A DNA stretch of 64,000 bases from Vibrio hangzhouensis (GTDB lineage: Bacteria > Pseudomonadota > Gammaproteobacteria > Enterobacterales > Vibrionaceae), in contig NZ_FNVG01000009.1 of assembly GCF_900107935.1 (NCBI RefSeq), positions 1-64,000 of the forward strand, written 5' to 3'. This document shows positions 6,467 through 14,495 of the stretch, one piece after another. The notes under the pieces are model-generated. The model did no database searches and was not told where the DNA came from. It saw nothing but the letters and a program-made list of their open reading frames with translations. Position 1 is the first letter of the stretch. Every line of letters starts with the position of its first letter. A program made the translations under genes and the position numbers.

Positions 6467-6706
6467 TTATGCCTGTAACTGCTCTTTAAATGTGTCGGTA
6501 GATAACACTACGCCCACAGTTCCTTCATTGATGAACAGCTTTGCTTGTTCGCGGTCAATTTCCGTTGCACTTGGCGTGGTAGCATGCTCTGCATTGGGCG
6601 CTAGAACGGCGATGTAATCACCCATCACACCCATATTCATGTAAACAAATACCGCTTTAGAATCGACGCTAGCTAACAGTGTTTCTGTGTTGACGAGTTT
6701 TGACAT
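6467..6706 (-). CDS. 79-residue prophage protein of unknown function
   Basis: Starts MSKLVNTETLLASVDSKAVF at 6706, six bases after a strong AAAGGAG site. A longer frame reaching 6820 lies inside the replication gene and is unlikely. The protein is soluble, mixed alpha/beta, with no recognised motif. It is the first gene downstream of the replication initiator, so it may mark the change from replication to late functions. Confidence 0.7.
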   Translation of the reverse strand: MSKLVNTETLLASVDSKAVFVYMNMGVMGDYIAVLAPNAEHATTPSATEIDREQAKLFINEGTVGVVLSTDTFKEQLQA

Positions 6707-6722
6707 TGTGATGCTCCTTTCG

Positions 6723-8708
6723 TTAGTGATAAAACGTGGCCGCTCGTTCCCACAAATCCCACGCCAGCGATTGTTGCTGCTCGATATAATGGGGATGTAC
6801 GCAGTTCTTAGCGTTGTCATCGTTGAGCAAGGCCGACCAATACGCCTGCCGCTCTAAAAAGGTTTGATAGTCATCCTGGTATAGCTCTTGGGCTTGTAGC
6901 CGAATATCTGCAAGATCATCCTCAGCGTATAGAGGACGCATAGACCAACCCCGCGCACCCGCCGCCCATCTAAGGAACTGGTCAACACGAAGGTTGGCAT
7001 TGTCATCAAAGGTAATGGAAAACCGATTATTGGCGCTAACGTGCATTCGCTGATTCTTGAGCGAGTTGCTCGCCTGCTTGATTTCAGACTCAAGCCATTT
7101 GATTTTTCGCTGTAGCTTGTTTTTAGTCGTTATGTCGCCTTTGTTTTTCGCTACGGCCATGCCTGCAATGCTATTTTCCAGGCGCTTTTGATGGCGTTTA
7201 ATGCAGCGCTTAATTGGCTTTTTCCATTGGTCGAGCTTGTAACCCAACTCGCTGATAATGCCTGCCATGTTTCCGGCTTCGAAGCTGGCTAATGTCTCCC
7301 AACTTGGTGCTCTGGAACATGCCGCCATGTTGTAGCGATTCCCTCTGATGATGCCCTGGTCTGCGTTGCTGCCTTTTGCGGCATAGCCCACCGCTTTGAT
7401 GATGTAGGTTCCGGCTGCCTTGGGTTGCCTGATACGTTCTAGCTTGGCAAATCCGTTACCCCACAACTTTTCGATACGTTCTGCCCAGGGAATGAACAGT
7501 TCTGGCGCCATGTCCCAATCCATTAGCAAATGAACGTGTGGATTGGGTTCGCCATCGTCATTAGCAGGACACTCGGCAACCCACAAATAGTGAAAGTCAC
7601 TCGGATCTGCCAATACCGAGGCTTCGATTCGTGGAATTGGACAATACAAACGCCCGCTTTGGCTGTCACGCTCGGTTATGTTGGCTTTAAACCCACGGCG
7701 GCGCAGCTTCTTAAGGGCATTAACCAGCTTAGACACTTCGGCGCCAATCGTGGTTTTAGCGCCAATGACCTGCCACAGTTTTTCCGGCCTGGCGAATGTC
7801 GGGCAGTAATCCCCGGCAATGTCACCGTTCTGGTTCATCAGCTTGGGTTTTCGCGCTTTGCCCTTGTACCACTCAAAGGCGGTATAGGGTCCGGCAATGT
7901 CTTTGACCGGATCAGCAAAATTCTGTTTAAACTCTACAGGCGAATACGGCAGTCCTTCGGAGGTGAAGTCTGTACCATCGAGGACACGGCGGCGCCTGGC
8001 ACTGTCAAAAGTGAGCGTTAAAAAGGTTTTGAAACCGCCATGCTTGATGGCAACATACGCCCCGCTTTCAAAGATGTTTTTCACCGCACGACTGGTGAGT
8101 TTTTCGGTAAACCGATCACCACTGTTTTGGTCTGGTGCGTTACCAGCGGGCGTCTCTACGATTTGCTGAACACGTGTCTGCTGTGACCAGTCGCGGCGCT
8201 GCAGCTGGACTTTTACCAACGGTTTTTTGTCAGCCAATGAACGTTTGTTGTTGCTGTTTCGCACCTCGCCTTTGGCAACATCGGCAAATGTGGCGCTGTA
8301 CGGCGCTCTGTGATACTTCTCAGGATTGAATACTAACGGGACGCTTAACGACTTTTCTAGTGATTTCATGCGGTTGCGAAAGCGTGAGGCGGCATAAAAT
8401 TGCTTCTTTCCCTCTGTCCGACTTTTGCGCCCTTTGACTAGGCTATTATTTCCGGCTTGCGCCGCCGCTTCGCGGAGGTGTTCCGAGATCGTTTTGACAC
8501 GGTATGGGGTTAGTTGCTCGGCCAACTTGAGTTTTTCGGCTTGCTCAGACTCCCATTCCAAGAAATTGGAACCAAAAAAACCGCACGTGGATGCGGTAAA
8601 TTGGTTTCTCGCTTGGGACGATTGCCGGAGCGCCCCAAGTGCGTAGAGAGTAGCTTTTTCCTGAGCGGGTGACTCGCACCCGGCAAATTTTGCGATGAGT
8701 TCTGTCAT
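6723..8708 (-). CDS. Rolling-circle replication initiator, HUH family (PM2 P12-like)
   Basis: 661 residues. The three motifs of superfamily I rolling-circle initiators appear in order: motif 1 KTFLTLTFD near residue 230, motif 2 PNPHVHLLMDWD near residue 391 (the HUH metal site), and motif 3 GTYIIKAVGYAAK near residues 434-441 with two tyrosines around a lysine, as in phiX174 A protein and PM2 P12. It nicks one strand at the origin, remains bound through a phosphotyrosine and starts rolling-circle synthesis by host polymerase. PM2 carries its origin within or near this gene, so the nick site may be inside. The ATG overlaps the upstream stop (ATGA). The C-terminal third is rich in basic helices. 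Confidence 0.9.
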   Translation of the reverse strand: MTELIAKFAGCESPAQEKATLYALGALRQSSQARNQFTASTCGFFGSNFLEWESEQAEKLKLAEQLTPYRVKTISEHLREAAAQAGNNSLVKGRKSRTEGKKQFYAASRFRNRMKSLEKSLSVPLVFNPEKYHRAPYSATFADVAKGEVRNSNNKRSLADKKPLVKVQLQRRDWSQQTRVQQIVETPAGNAPDQNSGDRFTEKLTSRAVKNIFESGAYVAIKHGGFKTFLTLTFDSARRRRVLDGTDFTSEGLPYSPVEFKQNFADPVKDIAGPYTAFEWYKGKARKPKLMNQNGDIAGDYCPTFARPEKLWQVIGAKTTIGAEVSKLVNALKKLRRRGFKANITERDSQSGRLYCPIPRIEASVLADPSDFHYLWVAECPANDDGEPNPHVHLLMDWDMAPELFIPWAERIEKLWGNGFAKLERIRQPKAAGTYIIKAVGYAAKGSNADQGIIRGNRYNMAACSRAPSWETLASFEAGNMAGIISELGYKLDQWKKPIKRCIKRHQKRLENSIAGMAVAKNKGDITTKNKLQRKIKWLESEIKQASNSLKNQRMHVSANNRFSITFDDNANLRVDQFLRWAAGARGWSMRPLYAEDDLADIRLQAQELYQDDYQTFLERQAYWSALLNDDNAKNCVHPHYIEQQQSLAWDLWERAATFYH

Positions 8709-8899
8709 GCCATCACCACCAGGCGCTTATCGCCCTCCAGTGGCACGATGGCAATACATGTCGCCATAAACGTGACACTGTTCTTGGCGTAGTCCTCACA
8801 TACCGCAACCGCTGAATAAAAGTTACGGGGTGCTTCAAAAGGCAGTGTTTCACCTGTTGGCATACAGGCTTCATTGGAAAATATCTGGACAGTAGCCAT
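8705..8899 (-). CDS. 64-residue early prophage protein
   Basis: Starts MATVQIFSNEACMPTGETLP after a GGGGG site and ends overlapping the replication initiator start by 4 nt. Predicted small alpha/beta protein with three cysteines and no recognised domain. Tight coupling suggests a replication accessory role, but nothing in the sequence shows one. Confidence 0.65.
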   Translation of the reverse strand: MATVQIFSNEACMPTGETLPFEAPRNFYSAVAVCEDYAKNSVTFMATCIAIVPLEGDKRLVVMA

Positions 8900-8907
8900 G
8901 TTACCCC

Positions 8908-9222
8908 CTAATTCGTGGAAGAATCCGCGCCATCAACGGTTAAAACCTCCGGCGCTTCATCTTGCTTGCGGATTTGGGTAGCACAGGGATAGACAGGCTC
9001 GCCATAATTGGTAGCGCCTATCTTGTTTAACCTGGCCGCGTAGCGGTGCAGTTTGTCGCTGCCGCCATCACTTCGGATGCAACACACAACCACGTCTTTA
9101 CGATACAACCAAAGGTTGCCTTCGATGGTTTCCAGTTCAAACGCATCAAATCGCACGTTGGCTTCGCCGCAGTTGGCTATAAAACTATCTTCTATTTGGG
9201 ACTTCCAGAACAATACGCTCAT
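8908..9222 (-). CDS. 104-residue early prophage protein
   Basis: Starts MSVLFWKSQIEDSFIANCGE at an ATG overlapping the upstream stop (ATGA) with GGAGG about eight bases ahead; the longer frame to 9279 is inside the previous gene. The N-terminal 80 residues look like a compact alpha/beta fold with a cysteine pair in the segment VVVCCIRSDGG; the tail is acidic and probably disordered. Function unknown. Confidence 0.65.
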   Translation of the reverse strand: MSVLFWKSQIEDSFIANCGEANVRFDAFELETIEGNLWLYRKDVVVCCIRSDGGSDKLHRYAARLNKIGATNYGEPVYPCATQIRKQDEAPEVLTVDGADSSTN

Positions 9223-9557
9223 GCTGCGCCCTCCAAAGAGAAAGAATTCACGTTTCTGCCCATACCACGAGAGAAACAATAGGTGCTTTGCGGCTCGGAT
9301 TCTTTTAGTCGTTGACGAAGCGTATTCTCAAGAGCGGCTACGCGCAGATGTTGGCTTTGAAGTTTGGCGATCAAATACACACTTCGCGCTTCAAACGGAA
9401 ACCAAGGATTCAGCTTATCGAGCGAGTCGAGCAGATCACAGGTGCGGTTAACACCCAAGGAGCGATACAGGCCATCCGACTGAAGATAGACCGCCGTGAA
9501 ATCGCCACGGCGAGCTGCCGAACGAATTAAGGACACTCTTTGCTTAATGGTTTTCAT
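9219..9557 (-). CDS. 112-residue early prophage protein, helical and basic
   Basis: Starts MKTIKQRVSLIRSAARRGDF two bases after the stop of the first early gene, with GGGAGG ahead. Arg-rich helical N-terminus, and a second helical region around VYLIAKLQSQHLRVAALENT (about 67-86). A nucleic-acid-binding role is possible from the charge pattern but no known domain is recognised. Confidence 0.65.
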   Translation of the reverse strand: MKTIKQRVSLIRSAARRGDFTAVYLQSDGLYRSLGVNRTCDLLDSLDKLNPWFPFEARSVYLIAKLQSQHLRVAALENTLRQRLKESEPQSTYCFSRGMGRNVNSFSLEGAA

Positions 9558-9559
9558 CT

Positions 9560-9790
9560 TTACGCCCTCCCGTAACATGCCTGGCGAAACCGTGCCGGAA
9601 CCAAGGTTTGAGATTTTTTCGGGAGCGCTGCCGCCACCTGTTTGCGCAATTCTGCTACTCTTTGAAGCGAGCGCTGGGTTTTGGTGGCATCAAACTCACC
9701 ACATCCGGCCATATCGGGACACGGTGCGTGAATGGGATCGGTAATGGGTAGATCAACAATGGATTGTGACGGTGTGTAGGTTACGTCCAT
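9560..9790 (-). CDS. 76-residue first gene of the leftward prophage operon
   Basis: The start at 9790 (MDVTYTPSQSIVDLPITDP) is chosen because GGAGG lies eight bases ahead and a possible promoter (9813-9842) ends just upstream; an ATG at 9832 would fall inside that promoter. A cysteine pair sits in HAPCPDMAGCGEF, followed by a basic helix ending in KK. As the first gene under the phage control region it may be an early regulator, but this is only positional inference. Confidence 0.6.
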   Translation of the reverse strand: MDVTYTPSQSIVDLPITDPIHAPCPDMAGCGEFDATKTQRSLQRVAELRKQVAAALPKKSQTLVPARFRQACYGRA

Positions 9791-9812
9791 GAATTTTGCC
9801 TCCGCAAGCTGT

Positions 9813-9869
9813 TTCATAGTGGTCGTAACCACAGTAGGTCAATTAACTTTACAAGGCAAACGAGTTGCC
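9813..9869 (-). promoter_or_regulatory. Leftward early promoter and candidate operator
   Basis: On the minus strand TTGACC (9842-9837) and TATGAA (9818-9813) are separated by 18 bp, fitting a sigma70 promoter for the leftward operon. Just upstream GGCAA (9855-9859) and TTGCC (9865-9869) form a 5-bp inverted repeat with a 5-bp spacer, placed where a repressor could block the leftward promoter. Both calls are by eye. Confidence 0.4.
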
Positions 9870-9934
9870 CTGATGAAAGTTGCATAATGTCGCGGTAGAA
9901 TTTAACAAATGACGGAAATCAGGGTGAGCTAGAA

Positions 9935-10198
9935 ATGAACTTCACAAATGAACTTTTGGATAGCGTAAAACGCAGATATGGCCTAACCTCAGACTATCAA
10001 CTTTGTAAGAAGTTAGGCGTATCCTCAAGTCGCATTGGTAACTACCGCTCTGAGCGCAGTGTTCTCGATTGGGACATGGCGTTTAAATTAGCTGATATGC
10101 TACAGGTTGATGATCAATATGTGGTATACGGTTTACTCGAAGATAAGTACAAAAACCCTCGCCTGGTCAATGCGTTGCGCCAAGGCGAAGCCGTATAA
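9935..10198 (+). CDS. HTH transcriptional regulator of the prophage, likely repressor
   Basis: 87 residues, MNFTNELLDSVKRRYGLTSD onward. Residues 18-45 (SDYQLCKKLGVSSSRIGNY) form a Cro/C1-type helix-turn-helix. The layout, with a helical segment through MAFKLADMLQVDDQYVVYG after the HTH, resembles small phage-related regulators of vibrios (DUF3693 type). It is the only rightward gene at this end, divergent from the whole early/late operon, so it most likely keeps the prophage silent. A TAGAAT box at 9896-9901 could be its -10. The gene ends 22 bp before the dif-like arm. Confidence 0.8.
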   Translation: MNFTNELLDSVKRRYGLTSDYQLCKKLGVSSSRIGNYRSERSVLDWDMAFKLADMLQVDDQYVVYGLLEDKYKNPRLVNALRQGEAV

Positions 10199-10203
10199 CT
10201 TAA

Positions 10204-10231
10204 ATTGACCCGTTTATACATAATGCGCACT
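10204..10231 (-). other. dif-like Xer recombination site at the prophage right end
   Basis: Read on the minus strand, 10231-10221 is AGTGCGCATTA, a XerC-binding arm matching gammaproteobacterial dif; 10220-10215 is the TGTATA centre; 10214-10204 is AACGGGTCAAT, which agrees with the usual XerD arm TTATGTTAAAT at only 5 of 11 positions. This hybrid structure is what is left when an element with a degenerate XerD arm inserts at dif by XerC strand exchange. The intact dif would then be at the other prophage end, outside the window. The good arm faces the matP-fabA side. Confidence 0.65.
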
Positions 10232-11490
10232 TAGGTGTGCGTTTTTAACATCATTTCTTTTCGCGCTTTGCTCCTTGTGCGATCTTCAAAATCATCAGAA
10301 ATCTCCAGATCTATCCACCTAAGTCGTTTTTGTGGCTATCCACAGCGAAAACTATTTCTACTTTTACGTATTTACTTGAGTATGTTGCGGATTCCACGCA
10401 GAAATTCCTGGTTCTGAAAACTCCCAATGCTAACCAAGCATCCTAATCAGGAGCAAGCAAATTGTTTCTGCGTGGTACCACCGTCGTGGTTGAGGAACAA
10501 CATTTTGTATTCAGTGTCCACTATCAGTCATTTCACCGCACACTGCCGTCGCTAAAGTTGGTCACTTCAACCCAATTGACTGGTATTTGTTCGCGATGAG
10601 CGCATGCCAAATCATTTCAGGCAGATGCTCATAAACGTACTAAAAAACCAAGTACCGTTTTCGAACTGTTTGAAACAAATCTGACGTACAGTCTTAGTTG
10701 TCATCACCTTTGCCGTTTCGCTCTGGATAGTTGCGTCAATCACCTTAAAATGGTGATTACAGTATGTCGCGCTATTAAGGGCTAGTTTTGGGCTACAACT
10801 GTCTATCGGCATCTGTCAGACACAAACAAGCACTCTGTATGCGTAGCCTACTTATTTACCGGTCATTTGTAGTAAGTTCAGGCGCTAACTTTTACTCATA
10901 ACATTAATAATTCATTTACTAATCATAACATTGAATTCAGTAAATATACTTTTCTCACTCCAGCAAGCTTATCTGACATATTGTTAATACAAATTATTGT
11001 TGCGACAAAAACTCATCACCCACAGAAATACATCCCCTTCATAATGCGTCATATAAATACTCCAGGAAAATAACAATACGATATATCGTCAATATGAAAT
11101 ATACAATTATCTACTATTATTTACCACTTGAAACACACAAAGTGAGAGTATTCGCACTGGCTTTATATTCATCATCTGTCACAGGTATCCATCTCTCACA
11201 TCTAATAAACAGGCCAAATCAAACATAAAAACACTAGATGTGGTTAGCTTCACACTACCAATGAGATTCATACACAGGCCTTAGCATTCGGACCGAAACC
11301 ATAAACCGCGACGCCCCGCTCGATAATGGCTGGAGCTTCTATTATTTCTTCTGTGGATGATTTTATATTTTTAGTTATTTTTATTGTGAAAGATTGATAT
11401 TTTAACTTTACAAACCTTACGTAATGTTGAATCCTTAAATCAAATTCAAGACAAATTTCTTCTTATATAAATCAGAAAAGGATTATTTCA
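10232..11490. other. 1.26-kb stretch beside dif with no convincing gene
   Basis: The sequence is A+T rich, increasingly so after 10860, and full of stops on both strands. Short open frames at 10235-10417 (+) and 10612-10812 (-) have no ribosome binding site, no family resemblance and unusual composition, so I leave them out. A hairpin CGCAC/GTGCG followed by TTTTT (10226-10246) overlaps the XerC arm and could terminate the repressor transcript. The last 150 bases must contain the promoter of the small gene at 11491. No second dif-like site, tRNA or repeat array was seen. Confidence 0.6.
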
Positions 11491-11742
11491 ATGGCACTAC
11501 CAATAGAATGGTTTCAATCCAGTTATTCACGCATTCAGAGATGGGATATTCAAGGCTTATCACTTATAGAGGCAGAAATAGCTTTGGAAACTTATTTGAC
11601 TGACAACAACCCTATTTCCCTGGAAATGGCTGACTATATTGCAGAGAACTGGACTGGAAGAAGAGTTCAAATGCTGGATGCCGAATCTCGACGCACTCTA
11701 ATGAAAATCTGGGATGAGAGAGAAATCACCGCTATAGCTTAA
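11491..11742 (+). CDS. Small conserved-looking protein, function unknown
   Basis: 83 residues, MALPIEWFQSSYSRIQRWDI onward, with AAGGA seven bases before the ATG. Soluble, helical, slightly acidic, Trp-rich for its length, no cysteine and no recognised motif. It is alone between the gene-free stretch and matP-side genes, reading rightward and convergent with the DUF3634 gene. The good Shine-Dalgarno and balanced composition favour a real gene. Confidence 0.6.
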   Translation: MALPIEWFQSSYSRIQRWDIQGLSLIEAEIALETYLTDNNPISLEMADYIAENWTGRRVQMLDAESRRTLMKIWDEREITAIA

Positions 11743-11833
11743 CCCGAATAAAGGAATCACTACCAACCCTTTTAGTTATAGTGCGTTAGATGGGTAAGAT
11801 TAAAGGGCTCCTTAACGCCCTTTAACTCTCAAA

Positions 11834-12145
11834 TTAGCGGGTTTTCTTCTTACCCTTGGACTTGAAACTCTGATGTGGGAAAACATTTCTGATACGCTGC
11901 TGGCTATTTTTACTTACGTTGCTACTAAACTTCAGCTTCATGCCGCTTCGGGTTTGGTAGACCTTTAGCATGCCAGTTGTTTTGTCACGTTCGACAATGT
12001 CTTTTAAGTTGTGGCGAAATGAAGGTGGCATGTGCCCTTTAACGGTAGCCAGCTCCCCACTCTCAAACTTAACCGTTAGAACAGGCCTGTCTACTGCAAC
12101 AAGCCAAAAAATGATGATTGCACCAATAAGAACTACGTACAGCAT
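11834..12145 (-). CDS. DUF3634-type membrane-anchored small protein
   Basis: 103 residues. An N-terminal hydrophobic helix (residues 1-18, MLYVVLIGAIIIFWLVAV) is followed by a small beta-rich domain (RPVLTVKFESGELATVKGHM) and a very basic tail ending KGKKKTR. I recognise this as the DUF3634 family common in Vibrio, of unknown role. GGAG precedes the ATG by five bases. It lies 20 bp downstream of matP on the same strand and is probably cotranscribed. Confidence 0.75.
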   Translation of the reverse strand: MLYVVLIGAIIIFWLVAVDRPVLTVKFESGELATVKGHMPPSFRHNLKDIVERDKTTGMLKVYQTRSGMKLKFSSNVSKNSQQRIRNVFPHQSFKSKGKKKTR

Positions 12146-12165
12146 GACCTCTCCTTTTTGAACGC

Positions 12166-12615
12166 TTAGTCAGACAGCAACTTGCTCAAATCCTCTTTTA
12201 AACTGCTTACCGTTTGAGTCGCTTTTTCACTTCGTGATGCTTCACTCAACAGATACTCGATCGCTTCGGAAAGCGTACAGCCTAATTCGTTCGCACGATG
12301 TGACAACTTTTCCCAGACGCGAAAATCCAAATCAATGGACTTCTTTTTAGTGTGGACTTGTTCAGCGTTATAATGTCGTTTTCGCTTGGCTCGAATCGCT
12401 TGCTTAAGCTTATTGTCCAGTTCGGCAGACATATGTTCATCAATCCACTCCAAAACCAGAGTAGGTTCATGCTCTAATGACTTGAGCTTAGCAACTGCTT
12501 GATCAATTTCACTGTTATCGATATAGCGTGTGATATTTTCACCTTCACGCCATTTTTTTGATAAATACTGCCACTTCCAACCGCATTCAAGGTTTTCAAG
12601 TTGTTGGTATTTCAT
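12166..12615 (-). CDS. matP: MatP, Ter macrodomain organiser
   Basis: 149 residues, the family length, starting [20 protein letters not shown] as in E. coli MatP. The N-terminal four-helix region and the ribbon-helix-helix ([20 protein letters not shown], about residues 103-122) together bind matS sites; the C-terminal coiled coil (from about 130) bridges dimers and contacts the division machinery. MatP condenses the chromosome terminus and delays its segregation. The gene is divergent from the Lon-like protease gene, as in enterobacteria. A near-perfect matS sequence sits 27 bp ahead of its start, suggesting autoregulation or local anchoring. Confidence 0.95.
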   Translation of the reverse strand: MKYQQLENLECGWKWQYLSKKWREGENITRYIDNSEIDQAVAKLKSLEHEPTLVLEWIDEHMSAELDNKLKQAIRAKRKRHYNAEQVHTKKKSIDLDFRVWEKLSHRANELGCTLSEAIEYLLSEASRSEKATQTVSSLKEDLSKLLSD

Positions 12616-12641
12616 TGGTTTGCATCCCTACTCCGTTTACA

Positions 12642-12654
12642 GTGACAGCGTAAC
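12642..12654. promoter_or_regulatory. matS-like site upstream of matP (one mismatch)
   Basis: GTGACAGCGTAAC against the consensus GTGACRNYGTCAC; the only mismatch is A for C in the right half. It lies in the matP promoter region, between the divergent matP and Lon-like protease genes. Confidence 0.55.
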
Positions 12655-12786
12655 CCAAGTTGTTTGTTAACTCAACAACCGAACGCCAATTCTGAGAATT
12701 TGCTCCCGATTAACCTCAGGCAATTGCTAACGTTAGGTCCCATTTCGTTGTATACTCCATGCAAATTTTGAAGAAGTTAGTTAGCA

Positions 12787-14424
12787 ATGAATCAAGTCCA
12801 CTGGCAAGACGTATGCCCACAATATAATGACTATCAAACCATCATAAACACTGCGCATACTTTACCTCCCGTTTCTTTACTGGAGTTGCAACCTCGTTTA
12901 CGTTCTGCCTTGAGGTTTTTCGTTTCTGATGCCTGTCAATCTAAGGTACTGGTCATCAAAGACGGCGATAGCCTCAAGTATCGCCAACTCATTGCTAATG
13001 AACTGTCCTCCCTGGGTAAAGTGGCGGTAGTAACCACAGATACCAACCCTGACCTTTTGTTTGACCGCTATCAAGCGCTCAATAATGAGGTACATGTTTC
13101 TCCTGGTTTGATAACACAAGCACAAGGGGGCGTGTTAGTGGCTTCGACACAGGCTTCATTAAACTCTTTTGATTTGTGGTCAAACATCAAGACGCTACTA
13201 CTCGGTTCGAAACTAGATAGCCTCCCGCTCGAAACCAAACAACGTGTTCTTGAGCCACCAAAGTTCATGTCAGACTTCAAAATGATTGTCATGGGAGAAA
13301 GAGATCAACTTGCCGAATTGGATTACGCCGACAGCGAATTCCGAAGCGGGTTCATGCAATACACTGAGTTAGAAAGCGATCTAAAACTGTCTCTGGACAA
13401 TGTTGAACTCTACTTTGGTTACATCAATGGATTGCTTGCACAATATCTACCCACTTACCGTATCGATAATTCCGGGTACTTGCGTCTTCTTCAGGCAGGT
13501 GCGAGAGACACGGAAGATAAGCAGTACCTGCCTTTATCAATCGAATGGCACTTAGCTCTGCTTGGTGAAGCCTCATCATTTAGTCAAGACAATACGATTA
13601 CGGCCGCAGATATCGAAGCGGCTATCCAGGCAAAACGAAGCAGAGAGGCTTACCTACCTGAACGCGCAATAGACGACATACTCGAAGGTCAGGTGGTCAT
13701 TGAAACACAAGGCAAACAAGTCGGTCAGGTTAACGGTCTGACAGTCATTGATATTCCAGGTCACCCTGTCACTTATGGCGAGCCTGCACGAATCTCCTGT
13801 GTGGTTCATTTTGGTGACGGAGACGTATCCGACGTTGAGCGCAAGGTCGATCTTGGAGGGAACATTCATGCCAAAGGAATGATGATCATGCAGGCATTTG
13901 TTTCGTCAGAACTGGATCTAGACGCCCCACTGCCTTACTCTGCGTCCATCGTGTTCGAGCAATCTTATTGTGAAGTTGACGGAGACAGTGCTTCACTTGC
14001 GGAATTATGTTCTTTAGTCAGTGCGCTATCGGGTTATCCGATTGATCAACAAATTGCGGTGACTGGTGCAGTTGACCAGTTTGGCCGAGTGCAGGCCGTT
14101 GGCGGATTAAATGAGAAAGTCGAAGGCTTTTACAGTGTCTGTAAGCACCAGGGACTCACTGGTAAACAAGGTGTTGTATTGCCCAAAACTAATATCCAAC
14201 ATTTGGCGCTAAGTACAGAGGTGTTGGAAAGTATTAAACAAGGTGAATTCCATATCTGGTCGGCGACGCATGTAGATGAAGTCATCCCGCTTCTTATGGA
14301 CAAACCGTTTAAGAGTGAAACCGAAGACAGCGTGATCGGTAAGATAGCTGAACGTATTGAAAACTTTGAGAAACACGAAATGCCGGAAACTTTGTTAGAA
14401 AGGATTAAAAACTGGTTTGTCTAG
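12787..14424 (+). CDS. ycbZ: Lon-like ATP-dependent protease (YcbZ/LonB type)
   Basis: 545 residues. The N-terminal two thirds are a degenerate AAA-like region without a clear Walker A motif, and the C-terminal part is a Lon (S16) peptidase domain: the Ser of the catalytic dyad is in VDGDSASLAELC (about residue 402) and the Lys in AVGGLNEKVEGFY (about residue 444). The family sits next to fabA in enterobacteria and vibrios. The first 12 codons match the usual start and the gene is divergent from matP. Because the nucleotide site is degraded, its dependence on ATP is uncertain; the peptidase dyad looks intact. Confidence 0.88.
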   Translation: MNQVHWQDVCPQYNDYQTIINTAHTLPPVSLLELQPRLRSALRFFVSDACQSKVLVIKDGDSLKYRQLIANELSSLGKVAVVTTDTNPDLLFDRYQALNNEVHVSPGLITQAQGGVLVASTQASLNSFDLWSNIKTLLLGSKLDSLPLETKQRVLEPPKFMSDFKMIVMGERDQLAELDYADSEFRSGFMQYTELESDLKLSLDNVELYFGYINGLLAQYLPTYRIDNSGYLRLLQAGARDTEDKQYLPLSIEWHLALLGEASSFSQDNTITAADIEAAIQAKRSREAYLPERAIDDILEGQVVIETQGKQVGQVNGLTVIDIPGHPVTYGEPARISCVVHFGDGDVSDVERKVDLGGNIHAKGMMIMQAFVSSELDLDAPLPYSASIVFEQSYCEVDGDSASLAELCSLVSALSGYPIDQQIAVTGAVDQFGRVQAVGGLNEKVEGFYSVCKHQGLTGKQGVVLPKTNIQHLALSTEVLESIKQGEFHIWSATHVDEVIPLLMDKPFKSETEDSVIGKIAERIENFEKHEMPETLLERIKNWFV

Positions 14425-14495
14425 TCGTGGTCGGACTTGTCTAGCGTACACCTGTTCACTAAGATGCTCATACCAAAAATTGGAGTAATTTAATA

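Larger units (their letters stand above)
304..10231. mobile_element. PM2-like (corticovirus-type) tailless prophage
   Basis: About 10 kb with the gene set expected of PM2, whose genome is also about 10 kb: a HUH replication initiator of the phiX174 A type, a HerA/FtsK-like packaging ATPase, a 276-residue putative double-jelly-roll capsid protein (PM2 P2 is about 269 residues), and many small single-membrane-span proteins fitting an internal-membrane virion. Early and late genes read leftward from a control region facing an HTH repressor. No integrase, tail, terminase large subunit or portal is present. The right end is a dif-like half site; the left end is hidden behind the IS110 insertion. 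PM2-related prophages are known in aquatic bacteria including vibrios. Confidence 0.85.

Noticed and set aside
9880..9907. Second dif-like string (GCATAATG...TTTAAC) before the repressor
   Set aside because: Arms and spacing do not fit dif; it is better explained by the repressor promoter.
10336..10344. DnaA-box-like CTATCCACA
   Set aside because: One mismatch, isolated, no AT-rich unwinding region or cluster of boxes, so no origin is called.
10235..10417. 60-codon rightward frame after the dif-like site
   Set aside because: Begins within the terminator hairpin region, no ribosome site, biased composition.
10612..10812. 66-codon leftward frame in the dif strip
   Set aside because: No ribosome site, odd composition, no family pattern.
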